Part shown: in pieces, positions 26,491 to 37,857 of the stretch
Layout of the letters: each line of letters starts with the position of its first letter
Numbering within the stretch: the first letter of the stretch is position 1
Translations under genes and position numbers: made by a program
The notes under the pieces: model-generated
Told to the model about the DNA's origin: nothing
Seen by the model: only the letters and a program-made list of their open reading frames with translations
Database searches by the model: none
Assembly: GCA_001510575.1 (NCBI GenBank)
Contig: LNGK01000004.1
Location: 1,977,988-2,041,987 of the forward strand
Source of the DNA: Knoxdaviesia capensis
Taxonomy: Eukaryota > Ascomycota > Sordariomycetes > Microascales > Gondwanamycetaceae
DNA length: 64,000 bases
Direction of reading: 5' to 3'

Positions 26491-27323
26491 CTTCGGCATC
26501 TCCATATTATCTTTCTTCTTCTTTCCTTCCCACTCTTTTTTTTTTTTGATTTTGAATACCTTCTTCCCGAATCATTCTCGAAGCTCTTAGAACAAATCAT
26601 CTCCTGCCGTCTGAATTCACCTTCAGTCGCAACTTCCTCATCTTCGGCTCGCTCTTGCCGCCTTCCTTTTTATGTCAGCATTCTCGACGACGACCTTTAT
26701 AATTATCCATCTTTTTATCGCCGACCTCATCTGAGTTCAACTTATCACCACTTCTCCTCCTTTTACCTCACTTTTTGCTGTAACTCCAAGGGATCGTCTT
26801 CTGAGAGTATTTCGCCACCTCACAGATATAAATCCCTCCTTCAGCTGCAACTATTTGTCTCTGTGCTGTTTGTTTTTCGCCCCACGTCCTATGGTCTCCT
26901 CCGGCTAACAACTGGCTCGCCGGCGAGCTTGACTGTGCGACTTTCGACTTTTCCGTATCTCTTCTGTCTAGAGACTGATATCTTCGGAATTTCTCTCTGA
27001 CACAACCTATATCTACTGCTCTTAGCTGTCAACGCAACTGAGACAACCGGCTGGTTCATCCCTTCCCGCCTTATCTTCTGTCGCATCTATGCGCAGCTTC
27101 AGCCGTAATTCTCAACGCTTATCTATCTTGTCGCCAGCTTGACTTCCGATTTCTGGATCACCTCGTGTGATTTGGATTTCTGTGACGTTCACATCCCTTC
27201 TTCTCCCTGTCTTAGCCTCTGCGCGCAGGGTCCATATCTGAAAATTTTAGAATATATCCTTTCCGCCTTATCGCCCCCGTATATATCCTCTATATCTATA
27301 CATATCTACGTCTTGTCGTCTTC

Positions 27324-30300
27324 ATGGCGCTCTACGCCACAAACCACCCTGACCAGTCCTTCAATCTTCGTGGCGATCTCGACACAATGCCGGCCACAAA
27401 CATTCTCCAGCAGCAGCAACACCCTGCCTCGCCATCCACCTCTCTTCCTTCTGCTCCCATCTCAACCACTGCCTCAACCGCTGCGCCCTCCACCACCACC
27501 ATCCCGACGAAGCGCCACCGTCAGCCATCGCCAGACCACCTATCACCAGCTTCAGTCGCAAACGACCACTCGCCTCCAGCCGGCCCCAGTGCTGCCGCTA
27601 ATGATTCTTTGCACATCGACACACCGGCCACTAGCAAGTCGTCTGGTGCCGGGCCCGGGAGCGCTGCCGGTGGCGGCGGGGGTGGCGCGGCTGGTCAGAG
27701 CAACAACTTCCGCAATGTGAGCGCGTGTAACCGGTGTCGACTGCGCAAGAATCGTTGCGACCAGAAACTCCCCAGCTGCGCCAGTTGCGCAAAGGTCGGC
27801 GTCCGATGTGTTGGATATGACCCAATTACGAAGAAGGAGATTCCCCGCAGGTAAGCCGCGCGATCTACTAGGCTTTCAATGCCTTTTACAACCTCCCAAT
27901 AGCCTCTTTTACGATCGCCAAACTATTATGCCTGTTCACAGCTCTGCTTGTTCTGCTTGCGGTTTCTTGCGTTTGCAGCTTGAATTTCTGCCCAGATATC
28001 TCCTGCTTCTTACCCCTCCCTTGCCTTGTATCTCCACCCTACCAACCTCTCTACCCACTCTGGTTTTTTTCTGTACTGCTTCACACACTGTATATCGGAC
28101 CAGGTATCTGTTACAGTAACCCGTATGGCGATACTGACTCGGACTGTGTTCGCGAATTCAGCTATGTTTACTACCTGGAAACCCGAATCGACCAGCTAGA
28201 GGGCCTACTCAAAGAAAATGGCATCGAAATCCCCCGAGCCGACAACCTGGACATTTGCTCCAAACCCCGGCCCGGCATACAGTCCGTTCGCTCGGCCTTG
28301 GACATTGGCCAGAGCGAAAACGGCGACGATGCCATGATCCTTACTCCCGATCAATCTGGCTTTCCCGACTCAGTCCCCGGATCCGTCAAGCCCGTCACCC
28401 ATGGCGGAATGCCCAGCATCGTCAGTCAAAACAAGCCCCGATCTCTGGCCTCGGCCTCGGGAGTTTCGTTCGCCAGAGTCGTTTTGGCCGCGGTCCAGCA
28501 TTCCGTGTCCGACCATGGTTCCAACTTAGACCGGACGGGTCCCCGCCAGACCGGTTTCCTCGGCCCTCCATCTGCCGCCACGTCGATGCGCGACTCGTTC
28601 TTTGGCCTCCACACGAAACCGACCATCCGCCCAGCGCCAATGCCGGAGAAGGAAGTTGCTGCGCGTTTGGTGCGCTTGTACTTTGAGCACGCGAACCCTC
28701 AGATCCCGATCCTGCACCGTGTTGCTTTTATGAACATGTTTGAAAAGTCTTACTCCACCTCACCGCCCAAGCTCGGCCCGCGCGAACAGTACATGCTCAA
28801 CATGGTGTTTGCCATTGGCTGTGGAGTTATCGTTGGTGATCCCGTCAAGCCTGAAGATAAGGAGGCTGCCCGTAAACCCACAACCAGTGAGGCTGCCCAA
28901 CCCGAGGAATATCATGCCAGCGCCATTGTGCACCTCGAAGCGTGTCTGAGCACCAGCAGCGGGAGTCTTGACGTGCTTCAAGCTGTTTTGCTACTAGCGA
29001 ACTTTGCCTTGTTGCGACCTGTTCCCCCTGGACTCTGGTAAGTGAATTTCCTCATCAACACGCTCCTTTCTTTTTGTAATTTCCCGCTAACCACGGCTTT
29101 TTGGGATCCTCTTAGGTATATCGTTGGTGTTGCCGTGAGACTTGCTGTTGATCTTGGCCTCCACTACGAAGACGGAAGCGATGTCGAAGTTCCCGCGGAT
29201 CCCCGCACCAACGGCATCAAGAGCGAGCAAAGTGAGTCTCTCCAGGTTCTCCTGCGCGAACGAGGCAAGAAGCTGTACATCCGCGATATGCGCCGGCGTC
29301 TGTGGTGGTGCACGTACGCCCTCGACCGACTTGTCAGCACCTGCGTCGGCCGCCCCTTCGGCATCAGCGACCTTGTCATCACCACCGAGTTCCCGGAGAT
29401 TCTCGACGACAAGTATATCACCGCGGATGGATTCCTGAAGCCCACCGGAGACCTGTCGGAGCCCAGCTACAAGCACGTGTCGCTGCACTACTTGCGCCTG
29501 CGGCTGCTGCAGTCCGAGATCATGCAGGTCCTCCAGTACAACCAGGCGCGCATTGCGCGGGAGAACAACTCGAACAACCTGAATCCCAGCATCCAGAACC
29601 TGCAGTCGCCGTTCATGACCAAGTTCGGCTCATTCCGCTCGTGGCGCATCGACGTCGACCGCCGTCTCTGGGAGTGGAAGGAATCGGCGCCGACGCGCGA
29701 AGACACCGGCGTGGCCTTCTCGACCGAGTTCCTCGAGCTCAACTACTGGCAGGCAATTGTCATGCTGTACCGCCAGAGCCTCAGTGTGCCAGCCATGTTC
29801 GAAGGCGAATACAACACGTCGCGGGAAGTCAACAGCCCGTCGAGCTACCATGCCGAGCTCGTTGAGGACGAGGACCGTATTTATCTGAAGGTTGCTGAGG
29901 CTGGCCAGAAGATTGTGCGCATCTACCGCCAGTTGCACCTGAGTAGCCTGGTTAGCTACACGTATTTGTCAACTCACCATCTGTTCGTTGCCGGAATCTC
30001 GTATCTTTATGCGATTTGGCATTCCCCGATTGTTCGCAGCCGTTTGGTAAGCTCTTTTCTTCGTCTTTTTTGGGGGGAGCGCTACTAGAGTACGATCACT
30101 AACACTACCTTTTTCTCACAACTAGACCATGGACGAAGTGGATTTCACGGTTCTTGCAGCCAAGTCTGTGTTCACTGATATGGTGGAGATCTGCCCTCCC
30201 GCCGAAACCTGCCGGGATGCGTTTGACCGCACCGCAAAGGCGACCATCAAGATGGTGCATTCGACCGGCGGGTTTGGAACTCCCCCCAGCAAGCGACAGC

Positions 30301-30893
30301 GCCGCCAGCGGTCCAACCGGGATACCCGTGACTGGATCTCCAACCCCGACGAATCTAGCCTCTCGCGTCAGAACCAGTCTGGCAACTTCCAGCTTGACCG
30401 GGCTCTTTCCGACAGCCTCTCGTCTCCCTCGATGTCCAACGCGGGCGATTTCCCATCGCCGCAGATCTCCCGCTCGCGCACCTTCGACAGCGACGCTGTT
30501 GGCGGCGGCATGGTGTCGACCTCGATCAGCCCGCTTGGCGACGGAACGCCGATCGACCAGAGCGGCCTTACCACCACCACCCCCACCCTCGCCACCCGGA
30601 TGCCCGGCCGGCAGTCCTCGACGTCCACGCCGTACGGAGGACCCCCCGGAGCTCATCACCAGTACCGCGGTGGTGGCTTGGCGCCGCCGTATGCCAGCTT
30701 TGACATGGATTTCCTGCAGAACATCCAAACCGGCCCCGGAACCGAGGGCAACGGCTACGACCAGGGCCAGCTGGACCTCGGCTTCGGCATGAACTGGGAG
30801 GGCATGAGCAACGACTTCAGCGATGGCCAACAGCAGGTGAATCCGTTTGAAGGGTTCTACTTTGGCGCTCCGAGCCAGGGCGGCGGCTTGTGA
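27324..30893 (+). CDS. Zn2Cys6 transcription factor, Ppr1/UaY type
   Basis: Proposed exons 27324-27850, 28162-29037, 29116-30046 and 30126-30893 give 1033 residues. A Gly/Ser/Gln-rich N-terminus precedes a Zn2Cys6 cluster with Cys135, 138, 145, 152, 155 and 162 (CX2CX6CX6CX2CX6C). The linker GYDPITKKEIPRS is followed by a short coiled coil at about 177-200. This cluster-linker-coil order matches yeast Ppr1 (pyrimidine pathway) and Aspergillus UaY (purine use), which bind CGG inverted repeats as dimers. A fungal-specific transcription factor middle domain occupies roughly residues 260-650, and the C-terminal 250 residues are Ser/Pro/Gly-rich with a basic KRQRRQRS stretch that could be a nuclear signal. 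Length is close to UaY (about 1060), but I cannot tell UaY from other Ppr1-like regulators without alignment. A second in-frame Met occurs at residue 22. Intron 1 (311 bases) is unusually long. Confidence 0.85.
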
Positions 30894-31886
30894 GAGCACT
30901 GAAGACGGCACAGGGATTATAAATATATATATACGACTATCTATGACGGGGGGTTGGTTTCTTCGGTCTAAAATTTATACTTGCTTCTTCGTTTTTTGTT
31001 TGTTTCCATACCCTCATCCTTTTTTCTTCTTCTTTTTTTTCTCGCTGTCTTGCCTTACTACCGCCAATTTTATCCATGCGGTATACACTGCCCGCGCAGA
31101 TCTGTCTGGTTTTTTACCCCCCACTATTTGTTCTCTTCATACCTGACGCCGCCACGACCCAATCTTTGCTTTCTGCATGCTTTTTATTATCTTCGGTGTA
31201 TATATACGCCCAGGTTCTTGATACTTAACCTTACAGATTCTGGATCTCGGGGGGTTTCCCCCGACCTTCTTCTGTCGTCCACTTTTGGTTCAAGCCCTCG
31301 TTATCTGCTATTCTTCTTTTTTTCTTTTCTTGTCTTTCATGGCATGGATGGTTATTGCTGTGCTTTTCTTCGGCTGTGGGATGGTTCCTCTCAGCGGAGG
31401 TATATATCTTATGCCTGTAGCTTTTTGTTGGGTCCGTTTAGTTTTCGTTATTGGTTTATCAAAAGTCATGGGGTCGGTTGATCTTTGAATTTGTGAATAT
31501 GCTCAGGTTCGATGCTAGAGTAAGGCCTCATAGAGTATGTCATGATCCTTGTGGCATTGCTTCGTGAGGCACTACTAACTCTCAGTAGAACGAAGTCAGT
31601 ACCTCTCCAGTATATATGAAAGATTGCTCTACGTCAAAAGCAAACTTGCAGTGAAACAACATATTCCTACCCTCGATCCCGTGAAACATTTTGTATGTCC
31701 GCAGTACGCCAATCACTCCTACAAAAAATACAAACAAAAAACATCTGCGTGGCCTAGCTCCTCAGACAATATGGGCTCGGGTTCCATACCTAGATTCCAT
31801 AGGGCCGTTCATGCTAGACCCGGGATGGACCGAGGGGTATAACTCTTCTCGTATTGCATAGGTTCAAATAAAAGATATAGACTGCC
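30894..31886. other. Convergent intergenic region, TF and bub3
   Basis: The first 600 bases are T/C-rich and probably form the 3' untranslated region of the transcription factor. The remainder has no supportable gene. Both flanking genes end into this interval. Confidence 0.7.
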
Positions 31887-33105
31887 TCACTTGGAACCCT
31901 TGCCCTTTGCTTCTGAATCACTCAACTCGCGAATGATCACTTTCGTCTGGCCCTCACCAGAGTAATCTTCCTGACCGGACTCGAAGCCGGGGCAGACGGC
32001 GATAGCAAGGGCGCGGCCATCGGGCGAGAAGGCAAGAGCAGCCACGCTGTTCGGGAACTTGGGGTACTGCTTCATGCGGCGCTTGGCCTCGGCGTCCCAT
32101 AGCGCCACATGGCCGTCACCGCCGCCAGAGGCAAACGTGCCGTAGCGCGGGTGGAAGGCAAGGGCGTTGACCGGGTACACGATATCGCCCGCGTTGGCGT
32201 CACCGGCGGCCGCGGGCTGCCGGTGGCACTTGAAGGCGTACTTGCGCGCCTGCGACTCGGCCGTGTCCTCGAACCACTCGACCGCCACGCGGCCCTCGAT
32301 GCTGCTGGTCGCGTATCCGGCGTCGTTGGGCATGCAGGCTACCGCGCGCGTGAGGAACTTGAGCGATGATTCGCGTTGCTGCCAGGGTTCTAGCCGGCCG
32401 CCCGACGACAGCGCGCCCGCAGCAGCGGTGAGGTCGTAGATGCTGACGATGCGCGCGGTCATGGCGACGACCAGCTTCGACGGGCTGGCGGCGAGTGCGT
32501 GCGGCTTGCCGGGTAGCGAGAGCTTGAGGGGCGGTGAGGACAAGCCGGGCTTATAGATGTGTAGGGTAGAGTCCCATGAGGCGGAGATAAGGAGGGCTGA
32601 GAGCAACAGAATGTTAGCATACTATCAGCAGGAACAAGAGAAGACCAGAGCCGGAGAAAGCTCACAGTGTTCGCGCGAGTACACCACACACCGTACCGGC
32701 GCACCATGTTGGCCGACCGGTGTTGACTCCCCCGTCTTCAGATCCAGCCGCATCACGCGCCAGTCCATGCCGGCCGAGAACGCCTCGTCGTCGTCAGCGC
32801 CGAAGCACACGTCCAACACCGGCGCGCGGTGCTCGAACTTCTGCACCAACTTTCCGCCGCCGACTGCATCGCCGGAAGGCGGCGAGGACACATCGTACAG
32901 GTATGAATGGCGGTCCCACGAGGCCACTAGGAGGCGTGTCGGCGTAGTGGGCGCGTATGTGAGGGCCGAGATGGCGTCGGAAGGCGGCGAGGCGAGCTCG
33001 AATTGCGTTGCTAGGCGGAAGATGCGAGAGTTAGTATGCAGAGATCGGTCCAGTGGTGATGGCAATTGGAGACGCTGGGAAACTTCTGAACGTACCTGGA
33101 GCCAT
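31887..33105 (-). CDS. bub3: Spindle checkpoint WD40 protein Bub3
   Basis: Exons read on the minus strand are 33105-33096, 33010-32666 and 32596-31887, giving 354 residues with all junctions in frame. The product is a seven-bladed WD40 propeller of the Bub3/Rae1 family. The Bub3 signatures EGRVAVEWF and KYAFKCHR, followed by YPVNALAFHP and ASGGGDGHVALWD, are visible in the C-terminal half. In the family, Bub3 binds the GLEBS motifs of Bub1 and Mad3/BubR1 and recruits them to phosphorylated Spc105/KNL1 at kinetochores. Length fits the family. The first exon codes for only three full codons, a common fungal arrangement. The gene is divergent from eIF2 alpha with about 690 bases between start codons, so the promoter region is shared. 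Confidence 0.93.
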
Positions 33106-33795
33106 GACTGGAAAAGCGTGTATGAGATTTGGGCAATTCCGCAATGTCGTTTCTTGCAGATGAAGTTGAATCTTCCACTGAAGGGCCGTGATAATGTTTT
33201 GCCAGGTTGTTTGTATTTGCTCGATGCGGCCGGCCGCTTGATTGGGCAAAATCAGGTCACTCGTATAAATATATCTGACCGGATAGCAACAACCCCAACC
33301 CTAAAAAGGTATAACCCTAGTAACAAACCCTAATTCCCGGTCTATTAGGGCTTCCCAGCTCCAGCCACAATACCAGCCACACTTACCCCACCAAAGCAAA
33401 AAAATGAATTCCTTTGGTGGTCTTTCAGCAACTGAATTTCAGTATAAGCAGAAAATACTAGTGAAAATGCTGGTGAATTTTGGCTTTGCTTGTCCTTTGT
33501 CCACCACCACCACCCCTCATACAGAAAAAAAAAAACATTCCAGTGAATTTCTCCCCTCCAAATCAACAACCCACAAAATTCAGCATCACCACCAGGACAA
33601 AGGAAAAAAACAATAAAGACAAATATTTTCCCCGTGACCACTATCCCGACTAGTCTGGATATCTATCAGACGACCACGACCATCTTTCTTTTCTTCTTCG
33701 TCTCCCGAATATTCGATTTCCTCCCCATTCACCATCACGATCTGATAATCTCACCACTTTAGGATCAGAGTACGAAGTTCTTGATCACCGCAATC
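33106..33795. promoter_or_regulatory. Bidirectional promoter, bub3 and eIF2 alpha, with telobox elements
   Basis: The 690-base region separates two divergent start codons. It contains AACCCTAA at 33297-33304 and 33326-33333, AACCCTAG at 33313-33320 and TTAGGG at 33345-33350: four telobox-like sites in about 55 bases. An inverted CCAAT (ATTGG) lies at 33241-33245. In other eukaryotes telobox elements act as sites for Myb-type telobox proteins such as Tbf1 in promoters of growth and translation genes; that role here is inferred. Confidence 0.55.
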
Positions 33796-35420
33796 ATGGG
33801 GTCCTTAACCCAGTGCCGTTTTTACGAGGAGAAGTAGTAAGTTGAATCACCGCAGTTATCTTTCCAATTTCCGCTTCAGATCGTCTTGACCTGCAAAAGA
33901 CTCGGTGTCTTTTCCCCGACCCTGGTCGCCGCGGCCTGTCTTCATACCCCCGCCGGCCTGTATCGACATCTCGAGATAGTAGTGGGGCTACTCGCGGTTT
34001 TTGCGCATCCGGACCGTCCAACATTTCCATCCAACGGAGGGGAGACCCATCTTATCGAATCGTCAATGTCTCCTGGATCACGAAGGGAGATGCGGCACCA
34101 GGAGCGTCAGGCTGGATGTGGGCGACAGGACCGAGTTGAAACTTCGCGCTTGAGTGGCAGACGAGAACACTTGAATGGACACCTAGGGCACATTCCGGCC
34201 TCATTTGACTCATCGCAAAGCGCATACTAATCAACAATGCCGTTGGTCCAATTTCTAGTCCCGAGGTGGATAGCTTCGTCATGGTCAACGTGAAGCAGAT
34301 CGCTGAAATGGGCGCGTATGTGAAGCTGCTTGAGTACGACAACATCGACGGCATGATTCTTCTTAGCGAACTCTCGAGACGACGAATCCGAAGTATCCAA
34401 AAGCTCATCCGTGTCGGCCGCAACGAGGTCGTCGTTGTTCTCAGAGTAGACAAGGAGAAAGGCAAGCCAACCGCCGAGACCAAACGGATGACTCCTCGCG
34501 TTGGGCGAAATTGCCACCCAGGAAACCCCATCCCAGGTTTCCCTCCCATCACCAGGATCCATGTTGACTAACGAGACCCCCATCCTCCAGGTTACATCGA
34601 TCTGTCGAAGCGTCGTGTTTCCCCCGAAGATATTGTCAAGTGCGACGACAGATACAACAAGAGCAAGATGGTGCACTCCATCCTCAGACACGTTGCCGAG
34701 AAGACCCAGGTGCCGATCCTGGAGCTGTACGAGAACATCGCCTGGCCTCTTAACCGCAAATACGGCCACTCGCTTGATGCCTTCAAGCTGTCGATAGCGT
34801 ACGTTTTCCCTTTGCTTCTTGCGCTGTCTTAGCCTGACTGGACATATGCATCCATATATTATATATATATATATGCGCCGAACTGGACACTTCGAGATCC
34901 CTCTTGATTCTGGCTTGCTAACCACTTCTCAATACCCGAGTTCAGAAACCCCGATGTGTGGAGCGATACCACCTTCACCAACGAGGCTGTTGCCCAGGAA
35001 CTCAAGACATATATCGGCAAGCGTCTTACCCCCTCGCCCACCAAGATTCGTGCCGACATTGAAGTCACCTGCTTCGGCTACGAAGGCATTGACGCCGTGA
35101 AGACTGCGCTGCGCACAGCCGAGTCGCGCAACACCGAGGAGACCCAAGTCAAGGTCAAGCTTGTGTCGCCCCCGCTGTATGTGCTGACCAGCACGTGCCT
35201 GGACAAGGCCGTTGGCATTGCCCGCCTCGAGGAGGCTATTGTCGATGTGCGCCAGAACATCGAGGCCGCCGGTGGCAACCTTGTGGTAAAGATGGAGCCC
35301 AAGGCCGTTACCGAGAGCGACGACGCCGAGCTCCAGGCCCTCATGGAGAAGCGCGAGCGTGAGAACGCCGAGGTTAGCGGCGACGAGAGTGTCAGCGAGA
35401 GCGACGAGAACGAGCTGTAA
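33796..35420 (+). CDS. sui2: Translation initiation factor eIF2 alpha subunit
   Basis: Exons 33796-33836, 34259-34461, 34591-34798 and 34946-35420 give 308 residues. The protein opens with [18 protein letters not shown], followed by the S1/OB domain with the regulatory serine in [12 protein letters not shown] (Ser53 counting Met, equivalent to the classical Ser51 phosphorylated by Gcn2-type kinases). [11 protein letters not shown], the helical domain and the alpha/beta C-terminal domain follow, and the tail is acidic (ESDENEL). It binds eIF2 gamma and helps deliver initiator Met-tRNA to the 40S subunit. Intron 1 is long (422 bases). Intron 2 (34462-34590) must use a GC donor (GCAAGC) with a normal AG acceptor to keep the invariant [12 protein letters not shown] sequence. 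Intron 3 contains an AT-dinucleotide run. Identification is essentially certain; exon edges rest on conserved protein sequence. Confidence 0.96.
34462..34590 (+). other. GC-AG intron in eIF2 alpha
   Basis: The exon ends AAA-G and the intron begins GCAAGC, with no GT nearby that preserves the conserved KGYID sequence. The acceptor is CTCCAG before GTTACATCGAT. GC-AG introns are a known minor class spliced by the ordinary spliceosome. Confidence 0.85.
34855..34874 (+). repeat. AT-dinucleotide run in intron 3 of eIF2 alpha
   Basis: An uninterrupted ATATAT tract lies inside the 147-base intron 34799-34945. It does not touch the donor or the acceptor. Confidence 0.8.
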
Positions 35421-36423
35421 GCATCAGCTGTCGCCCCTAAAAAGCAAAAAGTTCGACCCTAGAGAATAAGCAAAAGATCGTTTGAAACTTTTTTCCTCTT
35501 TTTTTTTCTTTTCTTTTATTCGAGAACGGAGAGACGGAGGGGGGTAGACGAGGAGGCGTGTGTTTGTGTGTAATTCGGGGGGTTGAGAGTTTTGGACTGA
35601 ATACCCGGCACGCGACCCGCAGGTTTTTTTTTTGTTTTTTTTTTTCATTCCATGCTTCTTCCCCCTTTGCCCATTCTTGTTTGCTTTGGGTCTCATACAT
35701 GCGATAAGCAAAATAGTAAAAACGTTGGAGGGATCAATAAATGAATTCAAAATCAAGTCCGCCACGCTGTTCGTGATATCGTCAACCAATCCACCCATGT
35801 CACGCTGAGGTCAATCAAACGTTGGACAAGTTGGTCACAGACCGGAGCCAGAGAAAGTTATGAGTGTGTGAGATGGGAAACATGTCTTGAAAAACTTAGA
35901 GTGGGTTTCGAGACATTACATGCAGATCTTCAGCCAGGTCTAGAGATGCATCTCTTCTCTGCCCGGCATGCTAAGATCAGGTGAGAGGGAGCAGGGTGTG
36001 GGCTTAGTGCATATATCGTGATTCACCGTGGCGTGACCGTTCAACAAACTGATATTGAAGTAGCTGGAAATCACTGGTTAGCTGTTCTAGACTTCGTCGT
36101 CGGAGGGGAGATGGCGTTTGTCTCACCGAGACACACCGAGATAAGATAAGGACCGGGCCAGAAATGTATATACGTGCCTCGCCGTTTAGCCTAGCTCTGT
36201 TGTCAACGCAGTTTCTACGGCGGAGCAATGGGAACATTCTTCATGACACTCTACGACCACCATCGTTTATATACTGCGACACAGGACGTCTATTCCTACC
36301 ATGACTTCTACGTTTGCCGGTCTTCGCGCCCCAGAAACCCCGAAGCTGAAAGCCGAACCGACGGCACTTTGACGTACAGCGGCAGTTCCTCCGAATCCCC
36401 CGATCTCAACACAACCGCAAATA
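35421..36423. other. Intergenic region, eIF2 alpha to imp2
   Basis: T-rich 3' untranslated sequence with two long T runs (about 35503-35518 and 35624-35645), then ordinary intergenic DNA. Frames at 36228-36551 overlap the imp2 start in another frame and are not credible. No gene is supportable. Confidence 0.65.
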
Positions 36424-37049
36424 ATGGCATCGTGGGCTGGCAGACGCCTGCCCCCGTCCGTAATGGTTGCGGGACGAGTCCTGTCGCTGCTGGGATGGCT
36501 GCCCGTTCTGGTAGCAGCCAAGACCTACGTCGGCGACTTCGCCGTGGTTGATGGGCCCTCCATGTACCCGTACATGAACGCGGAGAAAGATTCGACAACA
36601 CGCCGGGATGTAGGGTTCAGCTATAAGCTCGACGTGCACGATAACCTCCAGCGCGGAATGGTTGTGACGTTCCGGTAAGCGTAAATCAGCCCTCTGCTTG
36701 ACGTAAACGCTTCGCTAATGTACACACCCCTTGCTGCTGTATTAGAAGCCCGGCAAACCCCGGACGCCTCGCTGTCAAACGCGTGGTTGCGCTCGAAGGC
36801 GACCTAGTATCTCCGCGCCCGCTGCCCGGCGCGCCCCATGAGCCGATCCGGGTACCGATCGGCCACATCTGGGTTGAGGGCGACAACGCCGACAATACAC
36901 TCGACAGCAACACGTACGGACCCATTTCCAAACGGCTGGTTGAGGGCCGTATAGTCTACATGCTCTACCCATTCTACAAATTTGGCCCAGTGGACTGGAA
37001 GAGTTGGCCGGGCCGTGTGGGCGGTGGTGTGGTTACGGGGTTGCGATAG
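36424..37049 (+). CDS. imp2: Mitochondrial inner membrane protease subunit 2
   Basis: Exons 36424-36674 and 36746-37049 give 184 residues. It is an S26 (signal peptidase I-like) Ser/Lys protease. DGPSMYP holds the catalytic Ser, and GRLAVKRVVALEGD the catalytic Lys. GHIWVEGDNADN and DSNTYGPIS are the conserved boxes that distinguish Imp2 from Imp1 (Imp1 lacks the SNTYGP-type box). An N-terminal hydrophobic stretch (VLSLLGWLPVLVA) is the membrane anchor. Imp2 forms the inner-membrane protease with Imp1 and cuts sorting signals of proteins released into the intermembrane space. The frame has a stop at 36370 and no intron upstream that I can support, so 36424 is the best start; a Met 13 codons later is an alternative. 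Confidence 0.9.
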
Positions 37050-37857
37050 TACGGCGGCATATATGTACGAATATTGTTTCCAGTACGGTGTATAGAATGA
37101 GACCATGTATTTCTGCACAGATAGGGCTGTTTATTACCACATTTTTGCCATATTTCTTCTTGCGATGCGCTCTCTCGTGTTTGCGCTCCGAAGCTTGTTG
37201 GCTTCCCATATGAACGAAGTCACGTGCACTGGCCATTGCGACGGTGGCCTTGATTTTCTTCCAGCGCAAGGATTTTTTTTTTTGGCTCACACTTTTTTGC
37301 TGGGGCGCGTTTCCGAAATCTTGAACCATTTCATCATAATACTTCCCTATCTCCGTGTTGGGCTTTTCATCTTCATTAGGCCAATCTCGATAGGGTCGAA
37401 TTATGCTCTTGGGAGGCGGGGCGTGTTTATTTTCTTTTGTTCCTATCTATCCGTTCTGTTTCGTTCATTTCTAGATCACGCCATTCATTTTTTCCCCATC
37501 CCCGTGGTCTCCCGACCGAATTCTTCCTCTGCTCCCGAACGAAGACGACGACCCCGATCGGCTCTATTTGTTTGCGACGATTGTTGAGTAACACCGGTGA
37601 TAATAGAGGAGACCCGTTGCCCGTGTCCTGCCTCCACGAATATTCGCCTTCCGAGCTCATATTTGGTCACCGAATCGGCGATACCGGCTTTGATTGCGGG
37701 CTGTGTCGTGTTCGGCCTGATTCACAATCCTTTATCTTTCCTGACCTCGGACTCCTCCGTTGCCTTCCGTGGCTACCGGGGCACATCTACGCACCTCGTA
37801 ATCACCTAATAATCGTCGGCCCAGCTCGCACGTCTGTTCCCATCTCGAACCAGTCGA
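37050..37857. other. Intergenic region, imp2 to mitochondrial carrier
   Basis: The imp2 3' untranslated region is followed by a pyrimidine-rich promoter and leader for the carrier gene at 37858. Overlapping frames here lack family features. No gene is supportable. Confidence 0.7.

Larger units (their letters stand above)
22428..27323. other. Gene-free interval between the MFS gene and the transcription factor
   Basis: The first several hundred bases are T-rich and probably include the MFS 3' untranslated region. No gene is supportable between 23.1 and 26 kb. A telomere-like repeat sits at 23308-23324. From about 26000 the + strand is pyrimidine-rich, as expected for the leader of the transcription-factor gene at 27324. 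A 205-codon frame at 26383-27000 lies in that leader and is Phe/Leu/Ser-rich, which looks compositional and not coding. Confidence 0.6.

Noticed and set aside
30105..30911. 268-codon minus-strand frame over the last exon of the transcription factor
   Set aside because: It is a shadow of the coding strand; the sense frame continues the conserved regulator.
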